A stretch of DNA of 64,000 bases from Omphiscola glabra (lineage: Eukaryota; Mollusca; Gastropoda; Lymnaeidae), in the NCBI GenBank assembly GCA_964017045.1, contig OZ024806.1:4918488-4982487 (forward strand), read 5' to 3'. Below are positions 34,501-49,500 of the stretch, piece by piece. The notes below the pieces were generated by a model, which did not search any database, was not told the DNA's origin, and saw only the letters and a list, made by a program, of their open reading frames with translations. The position numbers and the translations under genes are program-made. The stretch's first letter is position 1; each line of letters begins with the position of its first letter.

Positions 34501-37500
34501 CAATATACCCGGCACGGCCCAGGATTACATTCGGAAAAAAACAACTTCTACAGCCTTTCAGCTAACATCACAATTAAGGAGCATGTCAAACGGGATCCCG
34601 ACGGGATTGGTAACCCACAAGTTATGAGAAGAGTAGGGATCGGGATCCCACCTGGATCGGGATCCAACCAGGATTGGGACCCAACCGAAAACGGGATCCC
34701 GTTGGGATCCCTCCGGGAAACGGGATGCCATCGGGAAACGGTGTCCCATCGGGAAATGGGATCTGATTGGGATCCCATCGGGATCTTACCGGGGAACGAA
34801 AGGTTTACACAATTTATTATACATGTGTGAATATGTTTTATACTAGAGCGATGGGTTTGTTTTCATGGCGTCTACTATCAATGTTAATTCGAAGTGCTGT
34901 AGAAGGGTATTCTCTTTTTTTAATGCAATCCTGGGTATTGCCGGGTATATTGGTTAGTATATGATATAATTGAGAATAAGACTACAAGTGTTTTTTGCGT
35001 CGAACCTATTTTTAATCCCTCGCCTAGCTGGCTTCTGTCTGTCTGCTGGCTTCTGTCTGCTGGCTTCTGTCTGCTGGCTCTGTCTGCTGGCTTCTGTCTG
35101 CTGGCTTCTGTCTGTCTGCTGGCTTCTGTCTGTCTGCTGGCTTCTGTCTGCTGGCTTCTGTCTGCTGGCTCTGTCTGCTGGCTTCTGTCTGCTGGCTTCT
35201 GTCTGTCTGCTGGCTTCTGTCTGTCTGCTGGCTTCTGTCTGTCTGCTGGCTTCTGTCTGTCTGCTGGCTTCTGTCTGCTGGCTTCTGTCTGCAGGCCAAT
35301 CCAGTAGCTTTTTTTTTCAATTGAGTCAAAATACGCCAAGCTATACTAAAACAGTTGACTGAAGTATATGGTTGTGTGGGTGTGATGCGGGACAGACATC
35401 ATGCCCAACTATGTTGTAATAGTCTCCTGAGACATGTACGAAAGGGATTAGAGAAGAGGGGCCCTCGCCCTTGGCGCTTGCTTCAAGGAGATGTCAAATT
35501 CGTCTTTAGATTGGACATTTAGAGTCAATTAAAAGATAAAATGCCACGTACTTCACAAAGAACTGGGGCGCCAAAATCGTTCATTTTGAAGGGTCACCCC
35601 TGGTGGCACTTAATATAATATATTGGTGGGCGCAGTTTTTAAGATTCGCCCCTAGCGCCGCATTTCCTCTACACCACCCTGTATATATCTGTGTGTGTGT
35701 GTGTGAAATAATCTGCGGAAGGTGAGCTCTTAACCTGATTTAAACTATTTAGGCAACTATTTAGGCAACTATTTAGGCAACTATTTAGGCAACTATTTAG
35801 GCAACTATTTAGGCAACTATTTAGGCAACTATTTGGGAAACTATTTGGGAAACTATTTAGGAAACTATTTAGGAAACTATTTAGGAAACTATTTTCTAAC
35901 TCAAATCAATTACCCCCCCCCCCCCCACACACACACACACACAGACACACCTCTTTTACCGCTGACACTTGTGATTGCACTATATCTACATATAACTTGT
36001 ACGTTTGATTTTTATTTTGTAGAGTCATAAAAAATTCTTTGGACAGCGAAAGGTTCTCTCTTCGAAGAAATGCATTCATGGTGTAACTATGCGCAATGTG
36101 ACGCAAACTATGCGCAATGTGACGCAAACTATTCGCAATGTGACGCAAACTATGCGCAATGTGACGCAAACTATTCGCAATGTGACGCAAACTATACGGT
36201 GCATCTTCAATTTAATGATGTCAAATATTCTGGTCCCATGTCATAGTATGATGGATCATGATGAATATTTGCTTGTCTAGGGTCGACGAGCGGCAGAGTG
36301 CGACAATAATTCTACTCTGACGACCATTACGATATCTCTGACTCTCTTACTCGTACAATTCATCAATCTATTAAGTCCGAGGCACGACAAAATTTTCTAA
36401 TATCCAACATTTGGGGTTAGATATATATATATATAGAGAGATAAACTAAAATATTTGACAAGTACATCTAACAAGGCATGTAATATCAACTCCAATTCCG
36501 GAGGTACACAGCAAAATCCTAGTTCACAATAGCTCTCTGCCATACTCAGCCACACGCCGCTCGTTCGTGAACATCATAGTATCTCTCTCGATTCAGCTAG
36601 TCATCTCCCTTTTTATAACTCTCAACATCTCAGGTAATCGTGCTATTCAACTTGTTCACATTCGTTCACATTCGTTCACCAGTCCCCTTTGTCCTCAAAA
36701 TCACAACACACACACTGCCACTGATTTCATGACCTTGAGAAATGACAACATAATATAATAATAAGTAAAATTTCCTAATATACCGAGACGAACACCTAGT
36801 CAGACAGTAAATGCAGTGGCGTAGCTAGGATTGGTGTCACTCGGTGCGGTAAAATCATGCTGTCAACCCCCCCCCCCCCCCCCCCCCCGACTTCCATGTT
36901 GGATTTCTTCTTGTTAAAATAATTCCACAGTATAACAAATACAAGAACAAAAACCAATGAATTGAAGGTCAAAGTATTTAAGAACTGTAACATGTACTTA
37001 GAATCGCCCCTTCGTATCAATGGATAGCTGTATTTCTCAGAATTTGGATATATATAGCTTCATGGGACTTACGGAAGTTACCGAACACTTTAATCGGCGT
37101 TGAATCATGGTCAAAACGGTGTTTTTCTGACCTAATTATAGGGTCACCTCATTTTTTGAAGCATGAACCTTTGAACTTTTAATACAGCTCGCATTTTGAT
37201 TGGTTACATGTGTGCACAATCTACACATCGGTTATCCTTTTATGAAATTCTGTTAGACCGAGCAGTGTGTGCTGTAAATATGCAATTTTTCAATTTTATG
37301 TCACGCCCTGAGATGGTGGTACGCTGTGCGGTGCGCACCTTCTAGCTAAGCCACTGAGTAAATGTATTGGAGACGTTTTGAAGAAAAAAAAACTAATAAT
37401 TTTAAACTGACTAACTGTTGAAATATTTGACGTTCAGTTTAAAGCTAAATATCATTATTTAAATAATCCAATTACTATGATATATTATCTATGTAAACCT

Positions 37501-40500
37501 CACCTTTGGATTTATGTAGAACTTGTTTGGGCATCGATTTTAATTACACTGTTACAGATCTATATTTAATGACAAAGAATATATATTTTAAAAAAACAAA
37601 CACTGTCAATACTTTCAGGTATTCCTTACACAATTGTGCACCTTGGATTTTTCTTTGAAAATTTTTTGAGCCTGTTTAAACCACACCAAACTGGAAAAAA
37701 TGAATTTGCTGTAGGTAAGAATTATTTGATAGAACTAAAACTAGAAAGTGCAACTGATGATTATGACAGGCTCACAGTAAGTCTATTGGCAACTGATGAT
37801 TGTGACAGGTCACCGTAAGGCTATTGGCAACTGATGAGTGTGACAGGTCACCGTAAGTCTATTGGCAACTGATGAGTGTGACAGGTCACCGTAAGTCTAT
37901 TGGCAACTGATTATTTTGACAGGGTCACCGTAAGTCTTTTGGCAACTGATGAGTGTGACAGGCTCATCGTAAGTCTATTGGCAACTGATGACTGTGACAG
38001 GCTCACCGTAAGCCTATTGGCAACTGATGACTGTGACAGGCTCACCGTAAGTCTATTGGCAACTGATGACTGTGACAGGCTCACCGTAAGTCTATTGGCA
38101 ACTGATGACTGTGACAGGCTCACGTTTACATACATCTATATATATAAAAATGAATGTATGTCTGTATATATGTATGTATGTCTCATATGCGCTCCCACAC
38201 CATTCATGCGATTGCGCCAAAACTTTAATTAGTTGTTGGCCACCTAACCGGGCTCTTAACTGTGTCATTACAACACTTATAAAATGTTCCGTTTTGGGCC
38301 GTAGGCCCTTAATTTGTTTTTTTTCTTTGTAAAAAATATTTCCGTCTGCGCTCATACTCCAGTTATCCGAATGCTCTAAATCTTTGGTGAGATGTTGCGA
38401 GCACGCCCAAAAGTGTTTGGGAATAATTATAACCGTTATAAAATATTCCGTTTTGAGCCAGGGGCCCTATGTTTGTTTTTTCTTATATGAGCTATATATA
38501 TATATATAATTTCAATCCGTATGCGCTCCTACACCATTCATGTGATTGCGACAAAACTTTGTTGAGTGGTCTTCCATAACATCGCACATTTTAATAAGTC
38601 ATTACAACTTTTTTAAAATATTCCGTTTTCGGCCGTTGGCCCCAAAATCTTTTTTTTTTCTTATATGAGCTTTGCAAAAAAATAATATCCGTATGCGCTC
38701 CTATACCATTCATCTGAATGTGATACAACTTTATAAGATGTTTCTTTTTTTTAAATTTTGTGTGATATAATAAGTAAAGTTTCTGAAGTAACACAACAAT
38801 TCTACAATATTCCGTTTGTGGCCGGGGGCCTTAATTCGTTTTCCACCCTTATATTATATATATAATTATCGTATGCATTCCTATACCATTCATCCGATTG
38901 CGATAAAACTTTGGTGAATTGATATTCTCGCTTCCGCAAATGTTTCTAAATTAGAACAACATTTTATAATGTTTCGCTTGCGCCGATGTCATTAAATTCG
39001 ATTTGTTTTCTTAAATAAACAATATAAAAATAATTTCAAACAGAGCTATCAACACAACCGCCCTTGAACAAATGCCAACAGACATCAATTTGTAGCAAGG
39101 GCAGAGAAAACACGTTTTTGCATGTTTAGTGTAGAGAGTATTTTTGTTGTTTTTATAAATAAGCTTGAATTTTGTGACTTATTTTAGAATCGGATATAGC
39201 TTTGTAAACGTGTTGTGATTTTGAATAGCAATGATGTAGTAATACATCTATTATATAAGAATGGTATATGCTGACCGTAACTCCAAAGAACCGATACGAT
39301 TTAAATACGTTCCCATTTTTAAAAACAATCATAGTTATTTTCTATTATTATACGGAAATCGAATAAATTTTAATGCGCAAAATATATTATATATTCGCTT
39401 TAATTATAATAAATTTTAAGTATTAATAATATAAATTACAAATAAATTTGGAGTAACAACTAAGGAACTATTTTAAGCATTTTATATGTGTTTGAAAGTT
39501 ATGAAAATTAATTAAAAAAATTATGATCAAAGAATTACCCTGTAATCACATTTATCGGGAAAACCAAAACTTCTGTATTTTTAGTGTGTAATTTAGTACG
39601 TTCTTAATATTACATAATAAAATTAAAACTAATTTGTTCTAAATAATCACGCAAATGACGTCATTGCGCAAATTTATTCAATGCAAAAAGTTCTCTGATT
39701 AAATAACCGCGCGTAATAAAATTGATAATGTATTTACCCCTTCCTAAAAGTAAAATTAATAAATATAATAGATTGCTTTTAAAATTGCTAAAATTTTATA
39801 AAATTAAATACAACTTTAACTTTTTATTTTTAACATTTAATAAGATTTTACTTTTATTCTTTCTGAAAATATACTTTTATGAAATTTATTAAGTAGTAAA
39901 AAACGTACCCTTTAAATATAACTTTTAATACGAAAATACCGCTTAATGCAATCAGTGCTGTGAAACTACATATCCAAAGAGAATTCACTAATGCACTTAT
40001 CACTCATCCAAATAAGAACAAAGCATTTGAAATGCAAAAAATTGTGTTTGCGTAAGTAAGGGGATTACAATCCCGTGGATGATTTTTTTAATTTCTTTAA
40101 AACTCTGTTTGGGGGAGGGTAACGATGTAATACGATAGTTTCATTTGCGCAAGACAGCACACTATACGTCTCAAAATGAATTTGACAAATAATTAACCTT
40201 CTTAGGTACATATATATGGGGGTTAGGAAATGTTACGTGGATGACAATTTCTTTAAATCCAATGATATAACAGTTGTGAAAAATAGATGCTTATTCTCAT
40301 TTTACCAATTAAGAAAATCAATTACGTTAACAAAACGTAAATACATTTACATTTATAGCATTCATCTGAATGCGATAAACCTTCAGTGAATTGTTGTGTG
40401 CAGGCCTGCATTATGTTCCTAAATAAGTACAACCATTGTACAGTATTCTGCTTTTGGCCGGGGGCCTTAAATTCGTTTTTTTTTTAAATATGAGCTATGT

Positions 40501-43500
40501 AAATATTATGTCAAACAGAGCTATTGCATAGGTGGGTGGAAATAAATTAAATATTAACTGTTACATTTCATTTTGTATATGTGACTTAATAAATAGGTTT
40601 CTGAATTAGTACAAATATTTCACAATATTCCTTTTGGGGCTGGGGCCCTAAATTTGTTTATATGTAATAAATGAGCCATATAAATATAATTTCAAACATA
40701 GCTATTGCATGGGGGATCAATCGCTACAAGTTTGGGGAATACATTTGGAAAATCCATGCTTCCCACACGGACAGCTGCGTGTGGTCTGCTCCCGCTTTGA
40801 AAAATCTTCTAATTAATTCAAATACGTACCAGACGGTAAAAGAAATTTGTATATTAAAAGTACTTACAAAAACATTATTAAAACACAAACACTTTATTTC
40901 GATGAGTGGCATTGCAACGCATGCCGGGTACTCGCTAGTGTGAAATAAAATATAACCGTAAAAATACATATATTTTTTTGTTTATTAAATTTACTGCGCT
41001 CACATCACGGGCGCTTCTTGCTTGCGCAGCTTAGAGAGAACAGTGGTTCTGATTTTGGGGGTACAGTGGTTCATATTTTGGGGGTACAGTGGCCATTACT
41101 TTGAGGGAACAGAGGTTCTTACTTTGAGGGAACAGTGCTCCTTACTTTTAGTGAACAGTAGTCTTTACTTTGAGGGAACAGAGGTCCTTACTTTAAGGGA
41201 ACAGAGGTCTTTATTTTGAGGGAACAGAGGTCCTTACTTTGAGGGAGCAGAGGTCCTTACTTGGAGGGAACAGAGGTCCTTACTTTGAGGGAACAGTGGT
41301 CTTTACTTTGAGGGAACAGTGGTCTTTACTTTGAGGGAACAGTGGTCTTTACTTTGAGGGAACAGAGGTCCCTATGTTAAGGGAACAAATTCGTAAAGGA
41401 TTTACCGCAAATTCATTTTAAAATAAAATAATGTTTGTGCGTGTGGGGGGCGTAATGCGAGAGGAAGTGAAAGAGAGAAAGAGAGAGACAGAGAGAGTAA
41501 GAGATAGAGAGAGAGGAGGGAGGGAGGGGGATGGATGTACGAAAAAATACGGCTTTAAAAGATGATTTAATTGAGTGCAATCGTCTGCTAGCCTTACCCA
41601 TGGGCAATGACGCCCTCAACTGTGGCAGCATGATTGATTTTGGACATTGTATAGCCAAGATGGCGCTTAGACCTGATACCTACGTGTTCAAGACAATCAA
41701 AATAGCCACAGCCTATATGACCGTGACAGATCTAGTCAACAGACTCAATGAACATTTTCCTGATCTCAAATTCTGGAACCCCAAGGTATACAACATTGTG
41801 TGTCTATATTATTGTACTTGAAATATGAACATTAGATTCAGTCAACCATGACAGCTTGTTACATGACACGGTAGTCCCTTTGTTTATGGTCAATGTTCCT
41901 TGATTTAGTTTTGTTACTTTATATGTGATTTACATGTGCTAATTTATCTTTAATTGACTTGTTGTGTGTAGGTCCTGAGTACGTCTAACCTTTACCCACG
42001 CGTCTTCCCTTCCACCCACCCATTTTCGGGTCAGGATCTTCACTCGACCTGACCCTCCACACAACCCTGAAACGAGTGGCCTTGACGATGCAAGGCACGA
42101 AGGTCTTAAAACTAAAAATGGGGTGTATGTATCTCTGTACCAAATGACCTAGTTATCAAGACCTAGTTATCAAGACCTAGTTATCAAGACCTAGTTATCA
42201 GGACCTAGTTATCATGACCTAGTTATCAAGACCTAGTTACCAAGACCTAGTTATCAAGACCTAGTTATCAAGACCTAGTTATCAAGACCTAGTTATCAGG
42301 ACCTAGTTATCAAGACCTAGTTATCAGGACCTAGTTAAAAGACCTACTTATCAAGACCTAGTTATCAGGACATAGTTATCATGACCTAGTTATCAGGACC
42401 TAGTTATCAGGAGCTAGTTTCATAACCTAGTTATCAGGACCTAGTTATCAGGACCTAGTTATCATGACCTAGTTATCATGACCTAGTTATCAGGGGATGT
42501 ATCTTGTCATTACCCCTTGAAATTTCTAGAAATAAAATAAAAATATTCGAGGGTAACCATGTCGCGGCGTTAAAATTAAAACCATCTCAAAATAAAAGAA
42601 TGTCTTATAGGGACATGTGTCTTATAGGGACATGTGTCTTATAGGGACATGTGTCTTATAGGGACATGTGTCTTATAGGGACATGTGTCTTATAGGGACA
42701 TGTGTCTTATACGGACATGTGTCTTATAGGGACATGTGTCTTATAGGGACATGTGTCTTATAGGGACATGTGTCTTATAGGGACATGTGTCTTATAGGGA
42801 CATGTGTCTTATAGGGACATGTGTCTTAGCGCACATTCCCGTATTTAATTTAGACCATCAATTAGCCAGTGGCATCACCCATCAATTAGCCAGTGGCCTC
42901 ACTCATTTACCAATTAGCCAGTGGTCTTCGTCACCAATCAATTAACCTGTAGCCCCATTTACCTTTCAATTATCTAGTGGTCTCACTCACCCATCAATAA
43001 GCCAATGGTCTTACTCACCCATCAATTAGCCAGTGGCCTCACTCAACCATCAATCAGCCAGTGGCCTCTCTCACCAATTAATTAGCCAGTGGCCTCGCTC
43101 ACCCATCAATTAGCCATTGGCCTCACTCACCTATCAATAAGTTAGTGGTCTTACTCACGCATGAATTAGCCAGTGGCCTCACTCACTTACTAATTAGCCG
43201 GTGGTCTTCGTCACCAATCAATTAACCTGTAGCCTCATTTATCTTTCAATTAGCTAGTGGTCTCACTCACCCATCAATAAGCCTGTTGCCTCACTCACCC
43301 ATCAATTAGCAAGTTGCCTCACTCACCCATCAATTAGCAAGTTGCCTCACTCACCCATCAATTAGCCAGGGGCCACACTCACCCTTTAATTAGCCAGTTG
43401 CCCCACTCACCCATAATTTAGCCAATGGCCTCACTCAGCTTCCAATTAGACAGTGGCCTCAATTACCCATCAATTAGCCAGTGGCTTTACTCGCCCATCA

Positions 43501-46500
43501 ATTAGCCAGTGGCCTCACTTACTCATCAATTAGCCAGTGGTCTCATTCACTCATGAATCAGCCACCGGCCTCATTCACCAATTAATTAACACGTGTCCTC
43601 ACTAATCAATCGATTAGCCAGTGGCCCTATTCACCCATCAATTACCCAGTGGCACACTCTTCCATGAATTAGCCAGTGGCCTCACTCACCCATAAATTAG
43701 CCAGTGGCCTCACTCACCCATCAATTAGCCAATGGCCTCACTCACCCATCAAATAGCCAGTGGCCTCACTCACCCACCAATTAGCCAATGGCCTCACTCA
43801 CCCATCAATTAGCCAATGGCCTCACTCACCCATCAAATAGCCAGTGGCCTCACTCACCCATCAATTAGCCAATGGCCTCACTCACCCATCAAATAGCCAG
43901 TGGCCTCACTCACCCATCAATAAGCCAGGGGCGCACTCACCTATCAATCAGATAGTGGCCTCATTCAACCATCAATTAGCCAGTGGCACACTCTTCCATG
44001 AATTAGCCAGTGGCCTCACTCACCCACCAATAAGCCAGTGGCCTCACTCACCCATCAATTAGCCAGTGGCCTCACTCACCCACCAATAAGCCAGTGGCTT
44101 CACTCACCCATCAATTAGCCAGTGGCCTCACCCATCAATAGCTAGTTGCCTCACTAACCCATCAATTAGCCAGTGGCCTCACTCCCCCATCAATTAGCCA
44201 GTGGCCTCATTCACCCATCAATTAGCCAGTGGCCTCACTCACCCATCAATTAGCCAGTGGCCTCATTCACCCATCAATTAGCCAGTGGCCTCGCTAACCC
44301 ATCAATTAGCCAGTGGCCTCACTCACCCATCAATTAGCCAGTGGCCTCATTCACCCATCAATTAGCCAGTGGCCTCGCTAACCCATCAATTAGCCAGTGG
44401 CCTCACTCACCCATCAATTAGCCAGTGGCCTCACTCACCCATCAATTAGCCAGTGGCCTCATTCACCCATCAATTAGCCAGTGGCCTCGCTAACCCATCA
44501 ATTAGCCAGTGGCCTCACTCACCCATCAATTAGCCAGTGGCCTCACTCACCCACCAATAAGCCAGTGGCCTCATTCACCCATCAATTAGCCAGTGGCCTC
44601 ACCCATCAATTAGCCAGTGGCCTCACTCACCCATCAATTAGCCAGTGGCCTCATTCACCCATCAATTAGCCAGTGGCCTCGCTAACCCATCAATTAGCCA
44701 GTGGCCTCACTCACCCATCAATTAGCCAGTGGCCTCATTCACCCATCAATTAGCCAGTGGCCTCGCTAACCCATCAATTAGCCAGTGGCCTCACTCACCC
44801 ATCAATTAGCCAGTGGCCTCACTCACCCATCAATTAGCCAGTGGCCTCACTCACCCATCAATTAGCCAGTGGCCTCACTCACCCATCAATTAGCCAGTGG
44901 CCTCGCTAACCCATCAATTAGCCAGTGGCCTCGCTAACCCATCAATTAGCCAGTGGCCTCACTCACCCATCAATTAGCCAGTGGCCTCACTCACCCATCA
45001 ATAAGCCAGTGGCCTCATTCACCCATCAATTAGCCAGTGGCCTCACCCATCAATTAGCCAGTGGCCTCACTCACCCATCAATTAGCCAGTGGCCTCATTC
45101 ACCCATCAATTAGCCAGTGGCCTCACCCATCAATTAGCCAGTGGCCTCACTCACCCATCAATTAGCCAGTGGCCTCATTCACCCATCAATTAGCCAGTGG
45201 CCTCACCCATCAATAGCTAGTTGCCTCACTAACCCATCAATTAGCCAGTGGCCTCACTCACCCATCAATTAGCCAGTGGCCTCATTCACCCATCAATTAG
45301 CCAGTGGCCTCGCTAACCCATCAATTAGCCAGTGGCCTCACTAACCCATCAATAGCTAGCTGCCTCAATCACGCGTCAATAGCCAGTGGCCTCACTAACC
45401 CATCAATTAGCCAGTGGCCTCACTAACCCATCAATTAGCCAGTGGCCTCACTCACCCATCAATAGCTAGCTGCCTCAATCACGCGTCAATAGCCAGTGGC
45501 CTCACTAACCCATCAATTAGCCAGTGGCCTCACTAACCCATCAATTAGCCAGTGGCCTCACTCACCCATCAATAGCTAGCTGCCTCAATCACGCGTCAAT
45601 AGCCAGTGGCCTCACTCACCCATCAATTAGCCAGTGGCCTCACTCACCCATCAAATAGCCAGTGGCCTCATTCACCCATCAATTAGCCAGTGGCCTCACT
45701 AACCCATCAATTAGCCAGTGGCCTCACTCACCCATCAATAGCTAGCTGCCTCAATCACGCGTCAATAGCCAGTGGCCTCACTCACCCATCAATTAGCCAG
45801 GGGCCTCACTCACCCATCAATTAGCCAGTGGCCTCATTCACCCATCAATTAGCCAGTGGCCTCACTCACCCATCAATTAGCCAGGGGCCTCACTCACCCA
45901 TCAATTAGCCAGGGGCCTCACTCACCCATCAATTAGCCAGTGGCCTCATTCACCCATCAATTAGCCAGTGGCCTCACTCACCCATCAATAGCTAGCTGCC
46001 TCAATCACGCGTCAATAGCCAGTGGCCTCACTCACCCATCAATTAGCCAGGGGCACACTCACCCATCAATCAGATAGTGGCCACATTCACCCATCAATTA
46101 GCCAGTGGCGGACTCACCCATCAATTAGACAGTGACGAACTCACCCATTAATTAGCCAGTGCTCTCACTCACCCATTAATTAGACAGTGACGAACTCACC
46201 CATTAATTAGCCAGTGGTCTCACTCACCCATCTTTTTATTCTCGCCTTGATTCTTGTCTCTCTTTTGTGGTCGGCTCAATGCAGAGATAAAGCTTGCCTT
46301 GGGGTAAAACTGATGTTCTCATATAGAAACTGATGCTCTCAGATAGAAACTGATGCTCTCAGATAGAAACTGATGCTCTCAGATAGAAACTGATGCTCTC
46401 AGATAGAAACTGATGCTCTCATATAGAAACTGATGCTCTCAGATAGAAACTGATGCTCTCAGATAGAAACTGATGTTCTCTGATAGAAACTGGTGCTCTC

Positions 46501-49500
46501 AGATAGAAACTGATGCTCTAAGAAAGAAACTGATGCGCTCAGATAAAACTGATGCTCTGAGATAGAAACTGATGCTCTCAGATAGAAACGGATGCTCTCA
46601 GATAGAAACTGATGCTCTCAGATAGAAACTGATGCTCTCAGATAGAAACTGATGTTCTCAGATAGAAACTTATGCTCTCCGATAGAAACTGATGCTCTCA
46701 GATAGAAACTGATGCTCTCAGATAGAAACTGATGCTGGCAGATAGAAACTGATGCTCTCAGATAGAAACTGATGCTCTCAGATAGAAACGGATGCTCTCA
46801 GATAGAAACTGATGCTCTCAGATAGAAACTGATGCTCTCAGATAGAAACTGATGCTCTCAGATAGAAACACACAACTTTAGACTAAGTTTTTAGAAAAGA
46901 CAATGAAGTGGAAACAACTATTTTTTAAAAAATATTTTAAAAAGTGTCGAAAGTATCCCCTTTAACTTTAGGTACATCCGTACAGACGGTATACCTGCAT
47001 TTAACTTTAGGTACATACGTACAGACGGTATACCTGCCTTTTACTTTAGGTACATCCGTACAGACGGTATGCCTGCCTTTAACTTTAGGTACATCCGTAC
47101 AGACGGTATACCTGCCTTTAACTTTAGGTACATCCGTACAGACGGTATACCTGCATTTAACTTTAGGTACATTCGTACAGACGGTATGCCTGCCTTTAAC
47201 TTTAGGTACATCCGTACAGACGGTATACCTGCCTTTAACTTAAGGTACATCCGTACAGACGGTATACCTGCCTTTAACTTTAGGTACATCCGTACAGACG
47301 GTATACCTGCCTTTAAATAAATTTCAATTGTTTGGAAATATTCTAATACATACCAGAAAGCATCAGTACACAGCACCAAAAAGATCAGTACACCGCACCA
47401 AAAAGATCAGTACACCGCACCAAAAAGATCAGTACAAAGCATCAAAAAGATCAGTACACCGCACCAAAAAGATCAGTACACCGCACCAAAAAGATCAGTA
47501 CACCGCACCAAAAAGATCAGTACACAGCACCAAAAAGATCAGTACACAGCTCCAAAAAGATCAGTACACCGCACCAAAAATATCAGCGTCCTAGTAGTGA
47601 GCAGTCACCAAGCGTCTATAATCGTCCGATTGCTGCGAGAGCTTTTGTTTAAAGTTTGAAATGCAAATCTATTTGTTATTCTGTCTTGTAGATCCCACTG
47701 TCCGTGTATCGCCAGTTTCATTTTGAAGGATCGGAAGAGCTTGCCACCATGTTCGCGCACTACAGAACCTTGACGGAATGGGACCACAGCACCGCCATGG
47801 ATCTATATTCTTACAACCGTTCGTTTGAACATTGGCTCAAGGATACTGACAGGGTAACAACCACTCGGGAAAACAAAATATTACCGTTCACCATGCCCCC
47901 CACCCTCCTTTTTTTACAGTTCCGAATATGATTTTAATCTTTCCATTAAAAAATGGGTACGTGGGGAATATAATTATAAACGTAAACGACATATGCCACG
48001 AGTTAAACGTAAATGACATATGCCACGAGTTAAAAGTAAATGACATATGGTATGAGTTAAACTTAAATGACATATGACACGAGTTAAACGTAAATGACAT
48101 ATGGTATGAGTTAAACTTAAATGACATATTCCACAAGTTAAACGTAAATAACATATGGTATGAGTTAAACTTAAATGACATATGTCACGAGTTAAACGTA
48201 AATAACATATGATATGAGTTAAACGTAAATGACATATGCCACGAGTTAAACGTAAATGACAAATGTAATGAGTGTTGTACTTTCTTAATTCAGTGGTTTC
48301 ATAATGATTTAAACACTGCTAGAAACAGAATCGGAAACATCTTCTTAAACGACCATGGTGATTGACGCTTGCTTGCATTCCCTCTGAAGTTTTAAGATAC
48401 GTTCACACTGCGGAGTCGTTTCTTCTTCTATATATTAAGGGCCCACGATCAATTTGTTGATCATTATGGCTCCTATGAATGTAGATGGGATTTGCAATGT
48501 CTCTGTGCCTGGTGTTGATGAGGATATTTCACTGGTTACAAGAGTAACTGTTTAAGGGTATCATGCACTAGGGGTTCGAAGGCCTGAGGCATTAGACGCA
48601 AATGAGTCAAGTGTTGTCGCCTCAACTGTTCCTTTTGGAAGCTTGTTCCAGTCCATGATTGTCTTTGGTAGGAATGAGCAGTTCCTATACTGGCTTCTCG
48701 CTGGTATGAGCCGGAACTGCCTGTCATGGCCCCGTCGCTGTCTATGGGGGAGAGGGACGAGTTTCTGTTTAATGCCAGAGCAGTGGACTAGCCCATTATT
48801 TATCTTGTAAATCCTGGATAGTCGTCGTCGTCGTTCCTCCAATAGTGACCAGCCCGGTGTTTCCAGCATGCTGCCAACACTAGAGGTATTCCTGTAGCGG
48901 TTCAGGACAAAGCGTGCTGCCCGTCGCTGTACTGCCTCCAACCTGTCGATGCTCTTCTGAGTGAATGGGTCCCAGACCGAAGATGCATAATCTAAAAGCG
49001 GTCGGACAAAGGCTTTATAGGCTCTTTCTTTCACACCGGAGTTGCTGATCTTTAGATTACGCCTTAAGAACCCCAGGGTCTTGTTTGCCTGGTTGCACAC
49101 ATTGTTAATATGCTCATCCCAGCGGACCTCTCTCTGAATGGTAACATCCAGGTACCTTACCAAGGAAACTGACTCAAGCAAATGACCATGCAATTCATAG
49201 TGGTAGCGTAGAGGAGTACAACTTCTAGAGACTGACAGTGTCTGGCACTTGGCCGGATGAAATTCTATGTCCCAGCTCGCCTCCCACTCAGCTAACCGAT
49301 GGAGATCCTCTTGTAGCTGGTCCTGGTCAGATCGTCCAATACACGGCCGTCTCGTCTGCTAACAGTCTTGCTTGGGATGTCAGTTTCTAGGGTAGGTCAT
49401 TGATGTATGCTAGGAACAAACAGGGGCCTAGCACCGAGCCCTGGGGGACCCTTGACTTAACACTGACAAAGGACGAGCTTGCACCGTCCACCACTACTGC

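Noticed and set aside
34920..35362. Cys/Leu-rich and Gln/Lys-rich frames on opposite strands
   Set aside because: Artefacts of the CTGGCTTCTGTCTG array.
41531..41591. Extension of NmrA-like exon 6 upstream to its ATG
   Set aside because: Phase and alignment to NMRAL1 require the exon to begin at 41592; the upstream part is purine-rich intron that happens to be open.
42850..46232. CRISPR-like array
   Set aside because: Units are contiguous tandem copies without unique spacers, in a spliced eukaryotic gene.
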